A stretch of 64,000 bases of DNA from Arthrobacter antioxidans. Its GTDB lineage: Bacteria > Actinomycetota > Actinomycetes > Actinomycetales > Micrococcaceae. The notes beneath the pieces were generated by a model, which saw only the letters and a program-made list of their open reading frames with translations, had not been told where the DNA came from and ran no database searches. Shown piece by piece: positions 34,632 through 44,825 of this stretch. The stretch's first letter is position 1, and the number at the start of each line of letters is the position of its first letter. The stretch lies in the NCBI RefSeq assembly GCF_023100725.1, contig NZ_CP095501.1:496001-560000 (forward strand), written 5' to 3'. Position numbers and translations under genes: made by a program.

Positions 34632-35498
34632 CTAGACGTGGTCGCGCCAGCTGTGCCGGGGCTCGTACCCCAGTACCCGGCGGGCCCTGTCGATCGACAG
34701 CAGCGTCTCGTGTTCGCCCACCTCGCGCGTCAGCTCCACCCCGGGGAACACCTCGGCCGCCAGGTCCGCGCTGGCGCGGCTCATCACGGTGTCGGCGGCC
34801 GCGATGATGAAGCGGTCGAAGCCCGGCACCGCGTGCTCGAGGGCCTTCGCCACGGCCTGGGCGCCGTCCCTCCCGTCGATGTACCCCCAGAGGTTCCACT
34901 TCCGGGCGGTCGCGTCCGCGTCGAAGGACGGGAACCCGGCGTAGTCCTCCGGGTCCATGACGTTCGAGAAGCGCAGCGCCGTGATGCTCAGCCGGGGATC
35001 CCAGCGCGTCAGCTCGATCGCCAGCTGCTCCTCGAGGTGCTTGACGAGCGAGTAGGTGCTCTCGGGCCGGGCCGGGTACTCCTCGTCCACCGGGATGTAC
35101 GGGGGCGGGGTGTCGAACGGGAGCCCGAGGACGGTCTCGCTGGACGCGTACACGACCCGCTTGATGCCCGCCCGCCGGCAGGCCTGGAAGACGTTGTAGG
35201 TGGCGGCCATGTTGTTGTGGAACGTCGCCACATCCGCCTGCAGGCCCGGAGCCGGGATGGCCCCGAGGTGCACGACGGCGTCGACGCCGGAGTGCCGGTC
35301 GTCCACGCCGAGGAGGGCGTCGACCACCTGGCCGTAGTCCCGCAGGTCGATGCGCAGGAACGTCGGGGTGCGCTCGCCGTGCTGGTCGAGCTCGAGGACG
35401 GTGTGCCCTGCCTCGCGCAGGCCGCGGACCACACTCCGCCCCAGCTTCCCGTTGGACCCCGTGACCGCGACGGTCAGGGGGCTGGTCGCAGCCACCAT
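34632..35498 (-). CDS. NAD-dependent epimerase/dehydratase family protein
   Basis: The 288-aa product is an extended SDR. The nucleotide-binding motif is VTGSNGKLGRSV, the acidic residue after strand 2 (LELDQHG) favours NAD, and the catalytic triad is in YASSETV (Ser/Thr) and STYSLVKHLEE (Tyr, Lys). The C-terminal substrate domain is short. It resembles uronate dehydrogenases and nucleotide-sugar epimerases, but the substrate is not certain. Its ATG overlaps the stop of the aldo/keto reductase gene (ATGA), so the two are co-translated and may act on the same sugar-derived compound. Confidence 0.88.
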   Translation of the reverse strand: MVAATSPLTVAVTGSNGKLGRSVVRGLREAGHTVLELDQHGERTPTFLRIDLRDYGQVVDALLGVDDRHSGVDAVVHLGAIPAPGLQADVATFHNNMAATYNVFQACRRAGIKRVVYASSETVLGLPFDTPPPYIPVDEEYPARPESTYSLVKHLEEQLAIELTRWDPRLSITALRFSNVMDPEDYAGFPSFDADATARKWNLWGYIDGRDGAQAVAKALEHAVPGFDRFIIAAADTVMSRASADLAAEVFPGVELTREVGEHETLLSIDRARRVLGYEPRHSWRDHV

Positions 35499-36502
35499 CA
35501 GACGGGCCGCGTCTCGGGTGAGACGGTCTTCGCGACGTCCGTCTCGGCGAGGTCGCCGATGGCGTCGTCGATCGCCTTCAGGACGTCGTCCTCGAGCTTC
35601 ACGCCGGCGGCGGCGGCGTTCGACTCCACCTGCTCGGGCCGGGAGGCGCCGATGATCGCCGAGGCCACGTTCCTGTTCTGCAGCACCCACGCGATGGCCA
35701 GCTGCGCCATCGTGAGGCCCACGCCGTCGGCGATGGGTGCGAGCTTCTGCACGCCGGTGAGCACCTCGTCGCTCATCCAGCGCTTGATCATGTCGGCGCC
35801 GCCCTTGTCGTCCGAGGCGCGGGTGCCCTGCCCTGGCTGGGCGCCCGGCGTGTACTTGCCGGTCAGCACGCCCTGCGCGACGGGTGACCAGACGATCTGC
35901 GACAGCCCGAGTTCCTCGGACGCGGGGACGACGTCGCCCTCGATGACACGCCACAGCATCGAGTACTGGGGCTGGTTGGAGATGAGCTGGAAGCCGAGGT
36001 TCTTCGCGAGGGCGTGGCCGTCGCGGATCTGCTGGGCCGTCCACTCGCTGACCCCGATGTACAGGGCCTTGCCCTGGCGCACGATGTCGGCGAACGCCTG
36101 CATCGTCTCCTCGAGGGGCGTCTCGTAGTCGTACCGATGCGCCTGGTAGAGGTCGACGTAGTCGGTCTGCAGGCGCTGCAGCGACCCGTCGATCGACTCC
36201 ATGATGTGCTTGCGGGACAGCCCGACGTCGTTGTGTCCCTTGGGCCCGGTGGGGCCCCAGACCTTCGTGAAGATCTCGAGCGACTGGCGCCGCTCGCCCT
36301 TGAGCGCTTCGCCGAGGACCGTCTCCGCCGCGGTGTTCGCGTAGACGTCCGCAGTGTCGAAGGTGGTGATGCCGACGTCGAGCGCCGCACGCACGCACTG
36401 GGTGGCGACGTCGTTCTCCACCTGCGATCCGTGGGTGAGCCAGTTGCCGTAGGTGATTTCCGAGATCTTGAAGCCGCTGTTGCCGAGGTATCTGAAGTCC
36501 AT
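35498..36502 (-). CDS. Aldo/keto reductase
   Basis: The 334-aa product is a TIM-barrel NADPH-dependent reductase of the Kv-beta-like/YghZ group. The catalytic tetrad is visible: Asp and Tyr in TTFDTADVYANT, Lys in EIFTKVWGP and His in LYQAHRYD. NADPH binding is in AIIGASRPEQVESN. The start ATG at 36502 begins with the family strand MDFRYLGNSGFKISE. The frame is open upstream but that part is not protein-like and overlaps the divergent gene. It is the first gene of the pair with the epimerase. Confidence 0.93.
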   Translation of the reverse strand: MDFRYLGNSGFKISEITYGNWLTHGSQVENDVATQCVRAALDVGITTFDTADVYANTAAETVLGEALKGERRQSLEIFTKVWGPTGPKGHNDVGLSRKHIMESIDGSLQRLQTDYVDLYQAHRYDYETPLEETMQAFADIVRQGKALYIGVSEWTAQQIRDGHALAKNLGFQLISNQPQYSMLWRVIEGDVVPASEELGLSQIVWSPVAQGVLTGKYTPGAQPGQGTRASDDKGGADMIKRWMSDEVLTGVQKLAPIADGVGLTMAQLAIAWVLQNRNVASAIIGASRPEQVESNAAAAGVKLEDDVLKAIDDAIGDLAETDVAKTVSPETRPV

Positions 36503-36649
36503 ATCGCCGATGCTAGCCACCCGGATGGGACGAGTACAGGAAACCCGGTTCCCAAGGCAACAAGTACGGCGCTGCGACGCGGAGGCGTAGTGTGCAGCCG
36601 CTAGACTTGTGGGCGTCCTTCTGTTGCCACCACCAGTGAATGAGGAATC

Positions 36650-37723
36650 TTGGTCGATTTCAGCGCTCGTTTCGCCACCGGGACGGAGCAGCGGGACTGG
36701 GATTCCCTCGTGATGGCGAACCCGGGCGGGGGCAACATGCTCTCCTCCGCCGCGTTCGCGGAGGTGAAGTCGCACCACGGGTGGCGGCCGCGCTTCGTGG
36801 TCCTCGAAGGCCCCGGGTACACGACCCACACCCTCCTCCTCGAGAAGAAGGTCCCCGTCATCGGGGCCCTGTGGTACCTGATCAAGGGCCCCACGGTCAC
36901 CGACGCCGCCCACGTCCCCGCCGCGGCGCGTGCCGTCGCCGACCTCGCCCGCAGGGAGGGGCACAAGGTCTTCGCGATCAAGGTGGAACCGGACCTCGTG
37001 GACGGTCCGGAGGTCCGCGAGGCGCTGCAGTCGGCGGGGCTCGTCAAGACCTTCAACCTGCAGCCCAACGACAGCACGGCCATCCTGGACACCACGCCGG
37101 ACGCGAACCAGCTGCTGCGGAACCTGCACTCGCGCGGCCGCAACGCGGTCCGCAGGGCCATCCGCGAGGGCGTGGAGGTCCGGCGCATGGAGCCGACGCA
37201 GGAGACCTTCAGGGCCATGTACTCGCTCATGACGCATATCGAGGACCGCTCGGCGGCACGCATGCGCTCGTTCGAGTACTACAGCCGCTTCTGGCAGAAC
37301 TTCGTGGACGCCGGGCAGGGCCGTTTCTACTTCGTGTACGAGGACGGACAGCCCTCGGTCGGAGCCTTCGTGGTCAACTACGGCACCAAGGGCACCTACA
37401 AGGACGGCGGTTCACGCCCTGGGAGGAGCCAGTACGGGGACTCCCACCTGGTGCAGTGGCGGGCCATCACCGACCTCAAGGACGAGTTCGGGATCGTCGA
37501 ATACGACTTCTGCGGCACCCCGCCCGGCGACCGGCTGAAGGACACGGACCACCCGTTCCACGGCCTGGGACTGTTCAAGACGAGTTTCACCAAGACGGTG
37601 ACGGATTTCGCCGGCTGCTACGACCTCGTGGTCAGCGGCTGGAAGTATCGTGTCTGGAACACGATCGCGGAGCGTGTGGCGCGCCAGATCTACTGGCGGC
37701 GCACGCATCAGCCGTTCTACTGA
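36650..37723 (+). CDS. FemX/FemAB-family aminoacyltransferase (peptidoglycan bridge formation)
   Basis: The product is 357 aa with two GNAT-like halves typical of Fem proteins, which add amino acids from aminoacyl-tRNA to lipid II to build the interpeptide bridge. Recognisable parts are LEKKVPVIGALWYLIKGPTV, LHSRGRNAVRRAIREGVEVR (the basic stretch before the second half), FYFVYEDGQPSVGAFVVNYG and YDFCGTPPGD. Arthrobacter-type walls have bridges of Ala, Ser or Thr, so it fits the organism. The start is TTG at 36650 with GAGGA five bases upstream. It is divergent from the aldo/keto reductase. Confidence 0.88.
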   Translation: MVDFSARFATGTEQRDWDSLVMANPGGGNMLSSAAFAEVKSHHGWRPRFVVLEGPGYTTHTLLLEKKVPVIGALWYLIKGPTVTDAAHVPAAARAVADLARREGHKVFAIKVEPDLVDGPEVREALQSAGLVKTFNLQPNDSTAILDTTPDANQLLRNLHSRGRNAVRRAIREGVEVRRMEPTQETFRAMYSLMTHIEDRSAARMRSFEYYSRFWQNFVDAGQGRFYFVYEDGQPSVGAFVVNYGTKGTYKDGGSRPGRSQYGDSHLVQWRAITDLKDEFGIVEYDFCGTPPGDRLKDTDHPFHGLGLFKTSFTKTVTDFAGCYDLVVSGWKYRVWNTIAERVARQIYWRRTHQPFY

Positions 37724-37769
37724 GGAAGAGCCCGCACAGGGCACGGTGATCGATGCATGAAAGGCCGCT

Positions 37770-39458
37770 GTGACAGACGGTTCGACCCCGGCCGATGGGC
37801 TCCTGCCCCCTGACCCATCACCCATGGCGGAAGCGCTCCCGGTCATCCGGCGGCCCTTCGACCCGTCCGACGACGAGAAGCGTCAGCTGGCGGCGGGCAA
37901 GGGGGGTGCCGGCCGGAAGGGTGGCAGGGCAGGGGCTCCGCCCAAGCGCCCGGCGTCGGAACCGAAGATCCCCCGGCCGTCCCGCCAGCGGCAGCCTGTC
38001 ACGCGGCCCACCGACGCGCTGCCCACCACACCACGGAGCGTGCCGTCGTCGAGCCGGTCCAACGCCGCAGCCCGGAACGTGCTCCGCCGCCTCGTGCAGG
38101 GCGAAGCGCCGCCCACCCAGGCCATGAGCATCGTGGAGCGACTGGCCGGCAGCCCCTACGCGAACCCGATGATCCAGGTCGGCGGTCCCGACGCCGGAGC
38201 GCGCAAGGCCCTGGACTTCGCCCTCAACCTCGCCGAGACCATGTTCCGGTACGGCGCGGGAGCCCTCGAGGTGGAGACGAGCATCATCGCGGTCACGGCC
38301 GCCTTCGGCCTCGACCACATCGAGGTGGACATCACCAACCAGTCCGTGATCATCAACTACTCCGCGAAGGACCAGACGCCGACGACGGTGCTGCGGGTGG
38401 TCCGCTCCTGGACGAACAACTACGCGGGCCTCACGGCCATCCACCGGCTCGTCTCCGACATCGCCGACGGCGGGGTCTCGCGGACCGAGGCCGCCCAGCG
38501 GCTCGACGAGATCACCCACCGGCCGAAGCCTTTCCCGCGCTGGATGGTGACCGCCGCGTTCGGCATCTTCTCGGCCGCCATCGTGGCCTTCGTCGGCGGG
38601 ACCCTGCTCGGCTCGCTGGTGGGGTTCATCAGTTGCATCCTCGTGGACCTGGTCAGCCGCAAGCTGGGGGAGTGGCGCGTCCCGGAGTTCTTCTCCGTCG
38701 CCACCTCGTCCGCGCTCGTCACCCTGATCGCGATGCTGTTCTGGTGGCTCGAGGTGCCCATCACCCCGGCACTGGTGGTGGTGGGCGGCATCCTGCTGCT
38801 CCTGCCGACCGGCCGACTCGTCTCGGCCACGCAGGATGCCATCAACGGGTTCCCGGTCACGGCCGCAGGCCGGTACCTCTCCGCCATCCTCGTCTTCGCG
38901 GCGCTCGTGGCGGGTATCGCCGTCGCCCTCGTAGCCGGGTCGGCCATCGGGATCCCTGAACTCGACGTCTTCGAATCCGCCGGCAGCCAGTACCCGTGGC
39001 CCCTGGTCGCGGTGCTCGTCTTCATCGCCGTGGCCATGATCTGCATCGCCGAGCAGACCGATGTGAAGCTCGTGATCCCCACCTCGCTCGTCGCCGTCGC
39101 CGGGTATCTGCTCATGATCAGCGCCGTCGCAGCGGGCGTCGGGTACCGGCTGGCGCCGGCCCTCGCGGCCATCCTGATCGGCGGACTCTCGCGCGTCGTG
39201 TCCCTCCGGCTCGGCGCCCCCCAGCTCGTCGTCGCGGTTCCCGCCGTACTGTTCCTCTACCCCGGGCTGTCCATCTTCCGCTCGATGTACATGCTCACGA
39301 TCGAGTCGGAGATCGTGTCCGACGGCGCGCTCGGCCTGTTCAACGCCCTGACGGTCGTGCTGGCGATCGCGGCGGGCGTGGTCCTCGGCGACAACCTGGC
39401 GCGACCCTTCACGCGGAAGCTCAGCTCCGACGAGCGGCAGCGGAACCGACGGCGGTAG
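37770..39458 (+). CDS. ThrE-like threonine/serine exporter family protein
   Basis: The product is 562 aa. About 105 N-terminal residues are Pro, Arg and Lys-rich and likely disordered. A cytoplasmic domain follows (DFALNLAETMFRYGAGALEV, VDITNQSVIINYSAKDQTP), then ten or so membrane helices in two blocks, matching the fused ThrE architecture (DUF1212 plus DUF3815). By family it exports threonine or serine. The basic disordered N-terminus is longer than in the corynebacterial prototype. It begins with GTG at 37770 after AAAGGCCGCT. Confidence 0.9.
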   Translation: MTDGSTPADGLLPPDPSPMAEALPVIRRPFDPSDDEKRQLAAGKGGAGRKGGRAGAPPKRPASEPKIPRPSRQRQPVTRPTDALPTTPRSVPSSSRSNAAARNVLRRLVQGEAPPTQAMSIVERLAGSPYANPMIQVGGPDAGARKALDFALNLAETMFRYGAGALEVETSIIAVTAAFGLDHIEVDITNQSVIINYSAKDQTPTTVLRVVRSWTNNYAGLTAIHRLVSDIADGGVSRTEAAQRLDEITHRPKPFPRWMVTAAFGIFSAAIVAFVGGTLLGSLVGFISCILVDLVSRKLGEWRVPEFFSVATSSALVTLIAMLFWWLEVPITPALVVVGGILLLLPTGRLVSATQDAINGFPVTAAGRYLSAILVFAALVAGIAVALVAGSAIGIPELDVFESAGSQYPWPLVAVLVFIAVAMICIAEQTDVKLVIPTSLVAVAGYLLMISAVAAGVGYRLAPALAAILIGGLSRVVSLRLGAPQLVVAVPAVLFLYPGLSIFRSMYMLTIESEIVSDGALGLFNALTVVLAIAAGVVLGDNLARPFTRKLSSDERQRNRRR

Positions 39459-39552
39459 TCGGAGGCGTCGACCCGCCGGCACGGCGCCGCCCTCCCGCAG
39501 GACAGGCGGTGGACGTCCTGTAGAGATGGGGTGCGGGCCCGGGGATCGGGCG

Positions 39553-40365
39553 TCAGTCGGTCCGGCCCGCCGTGCGCGTCCAGTCGACGGGGTCGGCGCC
39601 CTGCGCGGCCAGGAGGTCGTTGGCGCGGGAGAAGGGCCGGGAACCGAAGAACCCGCGGGAGGCGGAGAGCGGGCTGGGGTGCACCGACTCGACCGTCGGC
39701 GTCGGTCCGAGCAGCGGCTTGAGGCGGAGCGCGTCCTTGCCCCACAGGATGGCCACGAGCGGCCCGCCCCGCGCCACGAGCGCACGGATGGCGGCATCGG
39801 TCACGTCTTCCCACCCCCATCCCCGGTGCGATGCCGCCTCGCCTGCACGGACCGTCAGCACGCGGTTCAGCAGGAGGACACCCTGCTCGGCCCAGCCGGA
39901 CAGGTCGCCCGATGCGGGCGGCTCCGCACCCGTGTCGGACGCCAGCTCGCGGTAGATGTTCGCGAGGCTTCGCGGGATCGGCCGGGTCCGCGGATCGACG
40001 GCGAAGCTGAGCCCGACGGCGTGCCCGACCGTCGGGTAGGGGTCCTGCCCCACGATGACCACGCGCACGCGGTCCATCGGCGTGCTGAAGGCCCGGAGGA
40101 TCCGGGACGGATCGGGCAGGACCCGGCGTCCGCCGTCGAGCTCCTCCGCCAGGGACACGGCGAGCCGGTGAAGGACCGGCTCCACCGGTTCGAGCGCGGC
40201 CGCCCAGTCGGCGGGAACCAGGTCCTCGATGCGGGCCGGGGCGGCGAAGGGGAAGGCCGAGGTGTCGGGGGTCGGCTGTCCGGCCGCCCGAGGTCCCGCG
40301 GCGCCGGTCGCGCCGCCCCTGGGCGCATCCGGCAGGTCGAACAGTGTGGGGTCGGCGGAAGTCAT
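39553..40365 (-). CDS. ung: Uracil-DNA glycosylase, family 1
   Basis: The product is 270 aa and removes uracil from DNA. The water-activating motif is [16 protein letters not shown], with Asp in place and Pro where E. coli has His, a variant common in actinobacteria. The DNA-intercalation loop is [17 protein letters not shown], and a uracil-specificity segment is [14 protein letters not shown]. The N-terminal ~35 residues are extra and low-complexity. An upstream frame extends to 40488, but [13 protein letters not shown] at 40365 is the likely start. It is divergent from the DUF3263 gene with a palindromic region between. Confidence 0.94.
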   Translation of the reverse strand: MTSADPTLFDLPDAPRGGATGAAGPRAAGQPTPDTSAFPFAAPARIEDLVPADWAAALEPVEPVLHRLAVSLAEELDGGRRVLPDPSRILRAFSTPMDRVRVVIVGQDPYPTVGHAVGLSFAVDPRTRPIPRSLANIYRELASDTGAEPPASGDLSGWAEQGVLLLNRVLTVRAGEAASHRGWGWEDVTDAAIRALVARGGPLVAILWGKDALRLKPLLGPTPTVESVHPSPLSASRGFFGSRPFSRANDLLAAQGADPVDWTRTAGRTD

Positions 40366-40403
40366 GACCCCATTCTCGCCCGGTCGGCCAAGCGGTGCCG
40401 TCC

Positions 40404-40444
40404 GAATGACAGTGCTGTCATTCCCCACTATCATGGGATGACAG
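40404..40444 (+). promoter_or_regulatory. Palindromic operator overlapping a promoter (ung / DUF3263 region)
   Basis: GAATGACAG-TG-CTGTCATTC (40404-40423) is a perfect 9-bp-arm palindrome, and a third ATGACAG half-site follows at 40438-40444. A promoter reading toward the DUF3263 gene fits exactly on it: TGACAG (40407-40412), 16-bp spacer, TATCAT (40429-40434). Binding to the palindrome would cover the -35 element, so repression is the likely effect (inference). Confidence 0.6.
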
Positions 40445-40475
40445 TTATGCCCGCTGACGGAAGGCGACAGGGGAG

Positions 40476-40781
40476 ATGGCCGAGCCACAGCGGCATTCGG
40501 ATGACGCGACGTCCGGGACGGACGATCGGCTGGCCCTGGGCGACCGCGAGCAGCGGATGCTTGCCCTCGAACGCGAGTGGTGGAAGTACTCCGGTGCCAA
40601 GGAGCAGGCCATCCGTGACCTGTTCAGCATGTCCGCCACCCACTACTACCAGGCGCTCAACGCCCTCATCGACACCGAAGCGGCCCTCGCCCACGACCCG
40701 ATGCTCGTCAAGAGGCTGAGGCGCCTCAGGTCCACCCGTCAGAAGGCACGCTCGGCCCGCCGGCTCGGCGCGGACATCTAG
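40476..40781 (+). CDS. DUF3263 domain protein
   Basis: The product is 101 aa. The core ([20 protein letters not shown], then [20 protein letters not shown]) is the DUF3263 signature, a helix-turn-helix-like fold resembling the start of a sigma or regulator domain. The tail is basic ([11 protein letters not shown]). It may bind DNA, but no target is known. The Shine-Dalgarno GGAAGG lies about 12 nt before the ATG. It is 42 bp upstream of a LytR_C gene and probably co-transcribed with it, the usual actinobacterial arrangement. Confidence 0.88.
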   Translation: MAEPQRHSDDATSGTDDRLALGDREQRMLALEREWWKYSGAKEQAIRDLFSMSATHYYQALNALIDTEAALAHDPMLVKRLRRLRSTRQKARSARRLGADI

Positions 40782-40823
40782 CACGTCCCGCCAGTCTCGA
40801 CGAGCGAAGGACCACGCACACCC

Positions 40824-41453
40824 ATGACCGATCACCCGCGGGACGAATTCGACCGCGTCCCGGCAGCGTCAGCGCGCCAGGGCGTCCACCGCGAGCGGCT
40901 CATCCCGGCACGGTCGAACGGCCTCGCACCCAAGCTCGCGGTGGGCGTCCTGGCGCTCCTGATCGGTCTGGGCTCGTTCTTCCTTCTTCCCCGCCTCGGC
41001 TTCCCGGGCGGGAACGACGGCGGCACGTCGTCGTCGTCGAGCCCCGAGGCCTCCGCGACGGGAGGCGGAGCGGCGACGGCGGAGCCTTCGGGTACCGCGT
41101 CCCCCGGCGCGACGAGTGAGCCGGACGGCACGGCGACCGGCGGCGCGTCGGCCTCCGCCTCCGACGAGGCCGACCCCGCGGACCGGGCCCAGACCGTCAA
41201 CGTGCTCAACGGCACGGGTGCGCCGGGGCTGGCGTCGGTGGCGGCCGGCCGCCTGGCGGGAGCCGGATGGACCTCGGCCCTTCCCGGGAACTGGGCAGGC
41301 GTTCCCGTGGACGCGTCCGTCGTCTTCTACAACGGCGAGGATCAGCGGGCCGACGCTGAAGCCGTGGCCGAGGACCTCGGCATCACGGACCTCGTCGAGA
41401 GTGCTGACGTCTCGCCGGCCATCTCCGTGGTCCTCGGGCCGGAGTTCCAGTAA
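40824..41453 (+). CDS. LytR C-terminal domain (LytR_C) protein
   Basis: The product is 209 aa. A cytoplasmic N-terminus is followed by one membrane helix (LAVGVLALLIGLGSFFLLPR), about 60 residues of Ser, Ala, Thr and Gly, then the LytR_C domain (QTVNVLNGTGAPGLASVAAG through VVFYNGEDQRADAEAVAEDL). The domain lies outside the membrane and is associated with LytR-CpsA-Psr proteins that attach glycopolymers to peptidoglycan. Here it occurs without the catalytic LCP domain. It follows the DUF3263 gene. Confidence 0.9.
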   Translation: MTDHPRDEFDRVPAASARQGVHRERLIPARSNGLAPKLAVGVLALLIGLGSFFLLPRLGFPGGNDGGTSSSSSPEASATGGGAATAEPSGTASPGATSEPDGTATGGASASASDEADPADRAQTVNVLNGTGAPGLASVAAGRLAGAGWTSALPGNWAGVPVDASVVFYNGEDQRADAEAVAEDLGITDLVESADVSPAISVVLGPEFQ

Positions 41454-41545
41454 GCGGCGGAGCCTGCAGGGCCTCCCCTCCGCGGGGGACGCCGCGGCTG
41501 ATCCGCGTCCGCCGAAGCGGACCATGGGTGACGCCGCATCCGCCG

Positions 41546-41602
41546 AAGGCCGGATCATGTCCACCGCCGCGCAGGCGGAAGGCCGGATCATGTCCACCGC
41601 CG
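41546..41602. repeat. 33-bp tandem repeat, two copies plus a diverged one
   Basis: AAGGCCGGATCATGTCCACC with flanking bases occurs at 41546 and again at 41579. A weaker third copy begins near 41512. It lies in the 198-bp gap between two convergent genes and may form a complex 3' structure. Confidence 0.8.
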
Positions 41603-41651
41603 GGATGCGGCGCGGCGGGAGGGACCGTCGGGAGCCCCACCCGCCGGCGCG

Positions 41652-42359
41652 TCAATCCTTGAGCGGGATGCCGCGGGCGTCCCGGCGGAACTGCTCCGAC
41701 CCGACGAGGATCATGATGCCCTCGATGAGCCCCCAGATGCCCGCAGCGATGGCGCTCAGTCCGAACGTGAGCGCGGCGCCCACCGTCGACATGAGGAGCT
41801 GGATGATGCCGATCGTGGTGAAGCCGAGGTAGAACCGGTGGATGCCCAGGGAGCCGAGGAGGATGCCCAGGACGCCGGCGATGACCCTGGACTTCTGCGG
41901 AGCGTACGGCTGGCCGTACGGGCCCGGGTTGTAAGCGCCCGGGTTGTACGGGCCCGGGTTGTAAGCGCCCTGGTTGTATCCGCTCTGGCCGTACGGAGTC
42001 TGTGCATAGGGGGCCTGGCCCCCGGCCTGCGGGTGCGGGGGCTGCTGCTGGTAGGGCGACGGTTGCTGGTAAGGGCCCTGCTGGCGGGGGTACTGCTGGT
42101 ACGGCGGCTGCTGGTAAGGGCCCTGCTGGTACGGCGGTTGCTGGTAAGGGCCCTGCTGGTATGGGGGCCGCTGGTGGGGCTGGTCCCCGTAGGGGTCTCC
42201 GGCGGTGTCGCCGGGGGCGCCATCCCGTGGTGCGTACGGCTCCGGGGACGGGCGGTTCCCGCCGCTCGGTCGCCCGGGGCGGGCTGCGTCGGCAGCTCCG
42301 CCCGCCGTACCGTGCTCCCCGGACTCTTCGTGGTCCGGACCGCTTGCTGACATCGACAC
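41652..42359 (-). CDS. TM2 domain protein with Pro/Tyr/Gln-rich tail
   Basis: The product is 235 aa. Residues 40-155 are low-complexity repeats (PPYQQGPYQQ, then NPGPYNPGAY). Residues 156-225 form a TM2 domain: SRVIAGVLGILLGSLGIHRF, the conserved YLGFTTIGIIQLL and a final segment with GIWGLIEGIMILVG. It sits in the membrane with the tail probably cytoplasmic. TM2 proteins have no single known function. The GTG start at 42359 is favoured because AGGAGG lies about 5 nt upstream; an in-frame ATG six bases on is also possible. Confidence 0.9.
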   Translation of the reverse strand: MSMSASGPDHEESGEHGTAGGAADAARPGRPSGGNRPSPEPYAPRDGAPGDTAGDPYGDQPHQRPPYQQGPYQQPPYQQGPYQQPPYQQYPRQQGPYQQPSPYQQQPPHPQAGGQAPYAQTPYGQSGYNQGAYNPGPYNPGAYNPGPYGQPYAPQKSRVIAGVLGILLGSLGIHRFYLGFTTIGIIQLLMSTVGAALTFGLSAIAAGIWGLIEGIMILVGSEQFRRDARGIPLKD

Positions 42360-42475
42360 AGTGCCTCCTTGACTGATGGTCCGCCCAACCTATGCCCTCG
42401 CGAGTCTCCGCGCCATGGCACCGGGACGAGGTCGGCGGGAGGGTGTGGCGACCCGCACCGAGGGGCCCGGGCGGG

Positions 42476-42536
42476 TTGCACTCATAGGGTGGGAGTGCTA
42501 ATTATTGAGTTAGCACTCGCGCGCGCAGACTGCTAA
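42476..42536 (+). promoter_or_regulatory. groEL promoter with CIRCE operator and an extra half-site
   Basis: TTAGCACTC (42510-42518), a 9-nt spacer and GACTGCTAA (42528-42536) form a CIRCE element, the HrcA binding site, with one mismatch in the right arm. A third perfect arm GAGTGCTAA lies at 42493-42501, 8 nt before the left arm. TTGCAC (42476-42481), 17 bp, TAATTA (42499-42504) is a possible promoter whose -10 overlaps the extra arm. Confidence 0.85.
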
Positions 42537-42555
42537 GACTGTGCGTGGCGCGTGA

Positions 42556-44328
<1,773 letters not shown>

Positions 44329-44368
44329 TCCCCACCGCCCGCGCGGCACCCGCGAGCAGCACGACCAG

Positions 44369-44401
44369 AGGGCGGCACTCCCGGACAGGGGGTGCCGCCC
44401 T
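44369..44401 (+). terminator. Terminator after groEL
   Basis: AGGGCGGCAC (44369-44378) pairs with GTGCCGCCCT (44392-44401) and is followed by TTTCGTG, a weak T run. Confidence 0.8.
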
Positions 44402-44473
44402 TTCGTGTGCGGGGCCCGGACGGGGACACCGGCCGCTGCCGGGCTCAGGCGTCGCCCGCCCGGCCTGTCCCGG

Positions 44474-44764
44474 TCAGCTCATGAACATCCGCGCGTTGCT
44501 CTGCTCGGCATCGGCGTACTGCTGCGTGGCGACGTTCAGGGCCGTGTTGATGCCCGTCAGCGACTCCTCGACCTGCTGCTGCGTGGCCCGCCACTGCAGG
44601 ATGAGCTGCTGGAAATTGGTGGCTGCCTGCCCCGTCCAGAGGCCCTCCAGTTCACGCAGCCCGGCCTGCATGGAGTTCACCTCCGCCTGCAGCCTCCCGA
44701 TGGTGCCCTGGACCTGACCGCTCTTGGCCGCCAGGCTGTCGGTGTCGACGTTGAAGAATGCCAT
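44474..44764 (-). CDS. WXG100 family (ESAT-6-like) protein
   Basis: The 96-aa product is a helical hairpin with the WXG motif at its turn (ELEGLWTGQAATNFQQLI) and length near 100. Such proteins are exported as dimers by type VII (Esx) secretion. No Esx ATPase or membrane component is present nearby, so the secretion machinery must be elsewhere. The ATG at 44764 has GGGAG six bases upstream; a longer upstream reading is not protein-like. It stands alone between groEL and the sensor kinase. Confidence 0.92.
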   Translation of the reverse strand: MAFFNVDTDSLAAKSGQVQGTIGRLQAEVNSMQAGLRELEGLWTGQAATNFQQLILQWRATQQQVEESLTGINTALNVATQQYADAEQSNARMFMS

Positions 44765-44825
44765 GCTGTGCTCCCGTGCTCGCGCTTCCTTGACGTCGTC
44801 GACGCTAGGGCACGGGCGGGGACGA

